Assembly: GCA_002509665.1 (NCBI GenBank)
Contig: DADN01000100.1
Location: 225-8,370 of the forward strand
Length of the DNA stretch: 8,146 nt
Origin: Methanobacterium sp. UBA8
GTDB taxonomy: Archaea > Methanobacteriota > Methanobacteria > Methanobacteriales > Methanobacteriaceae
Direction: 5' to 3'
The translations under genes and the position numbers were made by a program. The notes under the pieces were generated by a model. The model saw nothing but the letters and a program-made list of their open reading frames with translations. It did not search any database and had not been told where the DNA came from. Shown here piece by piece: positions 6,344 to 8,146 of this stretch (its first letter is position 1; every line of letters starts with the position of its first letter).

Positions 6344-7470
6344 TTAATTGAATATCGGTTTATCTATAAAGAAAGGATCACTTATTTCCTTCCTGTACGT
6401 TTCCAAAGATTCTTTAGATGAATCTATCCTTAGTTTGGAGACAGTTCCATCATCTTCTTCCCAATTTTCATTCCAGTAACTTACAGCTTTGATTCTCGGA
6501 TACTTTCCATTTTTTATTGATTCAAGCGCTTCTTCTATCCATTGAGGTTTATCTTTCCCTTCATTAACTCCAAATTCTAAAACTGCAAGTGGTTTTGTTT
6601 TGGATATAGATTCCAGTTGGGGGTATGCGTCATTCATAATTTCAGTGAAATTTTCCCCTTCTTCACCAGCAGAAGTAGATCCATATGCACTTACACCAAT
6701 CCAGTCTATGTAGTCATCTCCAGGATAATATGCGCTGTAATTATTCCATGATTCAGCCGGTTCTGTATCTGCATCGACATGGAAGACCCATGTAACATTA
6801 TTTGATCCCTCTTCTCTGAATATGTTTATTATATGCCTGTATGCATCACGGTACTTTTCAGGCCCATCAGCCAGAGCAGGATCGCCGTATTTATCTTTAG
6901 TTCCTCCTCCATTGCAAATTCCGCTCCAGTAAAACCAGTTGCCGTTCATTTCACATGCAAAATCAATCATTATGGGTATATTTGTTTGTTTCACTTCACG
7001 AGCGTATTCTCTTAACTGGTTATCGAAATCTCCGTCTATTATTTTTTGGAGACTATAATTTGGATCAGGTTTATAAACGGGATTAGAGTCGTCAATTTCA
7101 TCAAGACTAGTTCTAGGCATCATCCTAAGGTAAGGGACAGCACCTTGATTATGAATTGCCTCTACAGCCGCTTTGGGAAATGTAATATTACTTTCACCCC
7201 AGTTATCTGAAAAAGCTGCCCAAACAATGGATTTATTCGCTAACTTCTCAAAGTTGATGATTCTTTGCGAAGTTACATTGTCTTCAGAACCTCCAAAATC
7301 AGGGAAGGCACTGTGATAAATACCTTTAGATGGAGGCTGGAGCTTAACCATTCCTTGAGTTCCTTCAGGTTTTTCATTAACACATCCAGATACTAAAAGA
7401 GTGAATGAAGATAAAGTTATTATCAGAATAATTATTAGAACATTTTTTTTAAGGATACAAACAGCTCCAT
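6344..7470 (-). CDS. GH26 (beta-mannanase-like) extracellular lipoprotein, with a frame break at a poly-A run
   Basis: The catalytic domain begins near the in-frame ATG at 7351 and spans 335 residues as a TIM-barrel glycoside hydrolase of family 26. From that ATG the marks are GIYHSAFPDFGG (10-21), the acid/base glutamate E134 in CEMNGNWFYW, VTWVFHVDAD (186-195), the nucleophile E259 in LAVLEFGV and SYWNENWEED (291-300). GH26 enzymes cleave beta-1,4-mannans or beta-1,3-xylans; here the substrate is unknown. Upstream in the same frame lies a clear lipoprotein signal (hydrophobic segment, then LLVSGC-VNEKPEGTQG), but that frame has no ATG, GTG or TTG before a stop at 7496-7498. The only good start, ATG at 7470 (MELFVSLKK), is one base out of frame. 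Its frame joins the signal if the A8 run at 7443-7450 gains one A or the ribosome slips -1, giving 375 residues with Cys30. Six sequons suggest an extracellular location. Confidence 0.78.
7443..7450 (-). repeat. A8 homopolymer at the frame junction of the GH26 gene
   Basis: The minus strand reads TTA AAA AAA ATG TTC TAA in the frame of the ATG at 7470, which stops at once. Reading A AAT GTT CTA instead continues into the lipoprotein signal and the enzyme. The run therefore decides whether the protein is made at full length. Confidence 0.7.
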
Positions 7471-7514
7471 TTTTTATATCATTTAAATTACTGCGCTACT
7501 GGATAAACTTATGG

Positions 7515-7524
7515 TTATATATTT
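7515..7524 (-). promoter_or_regulatory. Predicted TATA box of the GH26 gene
   Basis: The minus strand reads AAATATATAA. A transcription start about 25 bases downstream, near 7492, would leave a leader of about 22 bases before the ATG at 7470. This supports that ATG as the intended start rather than 7351. Confidence 0.5.
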
Positions 7525-7696
7525 TGGGAATAAAGTGGTGATTTGGTATTGTGAATAAATGGGCCTTTATAAAATTTGTAAAATTCAAAAATTAGTTATA
7601 ATAAAATTTATTTTTAGTAACCATTTTTCCTTAAAAGCAAAAATAAATCCACAAAAACTTTATTAAGTTCTTTAACTAATATAAAGACGTGATAAA

Positions 7697-7954
7697 ATGT
7701 CTATAGAACTTATAGTACTTGGAATCATAATACTGATTGTTGCATTTGCAGCACTCGGGATTCTGTTTAAAATTGCAGGGGTACTGCTGAAAATATTAGT
7801 CCATGTAATACTTGGATGGATTGCCCTATTTTTAGTGAATCTGCTTCCATTTGTCCATATCCCTATAAACATATTGACGGTTATTGTTGCAGGATTTGGG
7901 GGAATATGGGGGGTTCTGCTTTTGATACTTGCGCAGATATTAGGATTCTTTTAA
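7697..7954 (+). CDS. BofA-family small membrane protein
   Basis: An 85-residue, almost wholly hydrophobic protein with about three membrane segments (5-24, 28-50, 58-84). The second half, NLLPFVHIPINILTVIVAGFGGIWGVLLLI, matches the pro-sigmaK processing inhibitor BofA family (PF07441), with its conserved P-x-N and GxxGxxGV glycine pattern. In Bacillus, BofA holds the SpoIVFB intramembrane protease inactive. Archaea have no sigma K, so the role here must differ; control of a site-2 or other membrane protease is only a guess. GTGAT (7689-7693) is the ribosome binding site. The gene is alone, divergent from the GH26 gene across 226 bases with no other ORF, and ends at a T7 tract. Confidence 0.75.
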   Translation: MSIELIVLGIIILIVAFAALGILFKIAGVLLKILVHVILGWIALFLVNLLPFVHIPINILTVIVAGFGGIWGVLLLILAQILGFF

Positions 7955-7964
7955 CTAAATTATC

Positions 7965-7971
7965 TTTTTTT
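7965..7971 (+). terminator. T7 tract after the BofA-family gene
   Basis: Seven T bases begin 11 bases after the stop codon, typical of archaeal termination. Confidence 0.5.
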
Positions 7972-7990
7972 AATCACTAAGGGCTAGTTT

Positions 7991-8008
7991 AAAATAAAAA
8001 AATAAAAT
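7991..8008 (-). terminator. T-rich terminator for the right-edge gene
   Basis: The minus strand reads TTTTATTTTTTTATTTT about 58 bases after the stop of the truncated gene at 8066. With the tract at 7965-7971 it separates two convergent transcripts. Confidence 0.45.
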
Positions 8009-8065
8009 TAATTTTGGAATGTACTGTTCATATTTATCTATTAAAACTGTTTTTGCGCCTTGTAT

Positions 8066-8146
8066 TTATCTAAATGCGTCGTCGATGTATTTCATCATGT
8101 CTGTCGCTGTAAAATGATATTCATACTTTAGGGAGGCCATGTCCCC
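8066..8146 (-). CDS. C-terminal end of an unidentified protein (5' part outside the window)
   Basis: The frame is open from the right edge to TAA at 8066-8068, giving 26 residues that begin GDMASLKYEY and end MMKYIDDAFR. Its base composition is visibly more GC-rich than the neighbouring intergenic DNA, and a T-rich tract follows, both supporting a real gene end. The tail looks amphipathic and soluble rather than membrane-bound. I do not recognise the family from so short a piece. Confidence 0.5.
   Translation of the reverse strand, partial: GDMASLKYEYHFTATDMMKYIDDAFR

Noticed and set aside
7471..7696. A small RNA or extra gene in the GH26-BofA gap
   Set aside because: Only the divergent promoters and AT-rich sequence are visible; no ORF with a ribosome binding site, no tRNA-like folding and no long inverted repeat.
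2741..8031. An 11-base word TGTACTGTTCA near both 2741 and 8020
   Set aside because: Only two copies in unrelated contexts, one within the end of a coding region; this is compatible with chance.

Overview
The window looks like chromosome of a hydrogenotrophic methanogenic archaeon close to Methanobacterium. The evidence is AT-rich DNA, archaeal TATA boxes, ribosome binding sites of the GGTG/GGAGG type, T-tract terminators, and above all an operon whose content and order match the energy-converting [NiFe] hydrogenase B (Ehb) membrane module. The species cannot be named from the sequence alone.

Left region (1-2650, minus strand): the 5' end of an ehb operon, ehbA-ehbB-ehbC-ehbD-ehbE-ehbF in transcription order. 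ehbF is cut by the left edge. The six small membrane proteins resemble Mrp antiporter subunits E, F, G, the DUF4040 part of B, C and D. They should form the ion-translocating part of a complex that couples H+ or Na+ flux to ferredoxin reduction by H2. The catalytic subunits would lie beyond position 1. Genes overlap or nearly abut, except for an 87-base gap before ehbF that holds a 28-codon ORF with its own ribosome binding site and an ATGA overlap with ehbF. The promoter region carries a 10-bp inverted repeat whose arms fall on the TATA box and on the predicted transcription start.

Middle region (2732-5470): a membrane-bound metal-dependent hydrolase of the DUF457/YdjM type and an AstE/AspA-like zinc deacylase, both on the minus strand. 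Divergent from them is argG (argininosuccinate synthase), which ends in a stem-loop plus T-tract containing the stop codon.

Right region (5500-8146): two convergent surface-protein genes, a PsbP-related lipoprotein (+) and a GH26 (beta-mannanase-like) lipoprotein (-). The GH26 signal peptide is separated from the only usable ATG by a one-base frame difference at a run of eight A. A BofA-family small membrane protein (+) follows, and then the last 26 codons of an unidentified minus-strand gene at the right edge.

No RNA gene, CRISPR array, insertion sequence or phage gene was seen. No gene-free stretch exceeds 300 bases; the longest are 2522-2731 and 7471-7696, both promoter regions. The best leads are the poly-A frame break in the GH26 gene, the hidden small ORF before ehbF, and the dyad over the ehb promoter.
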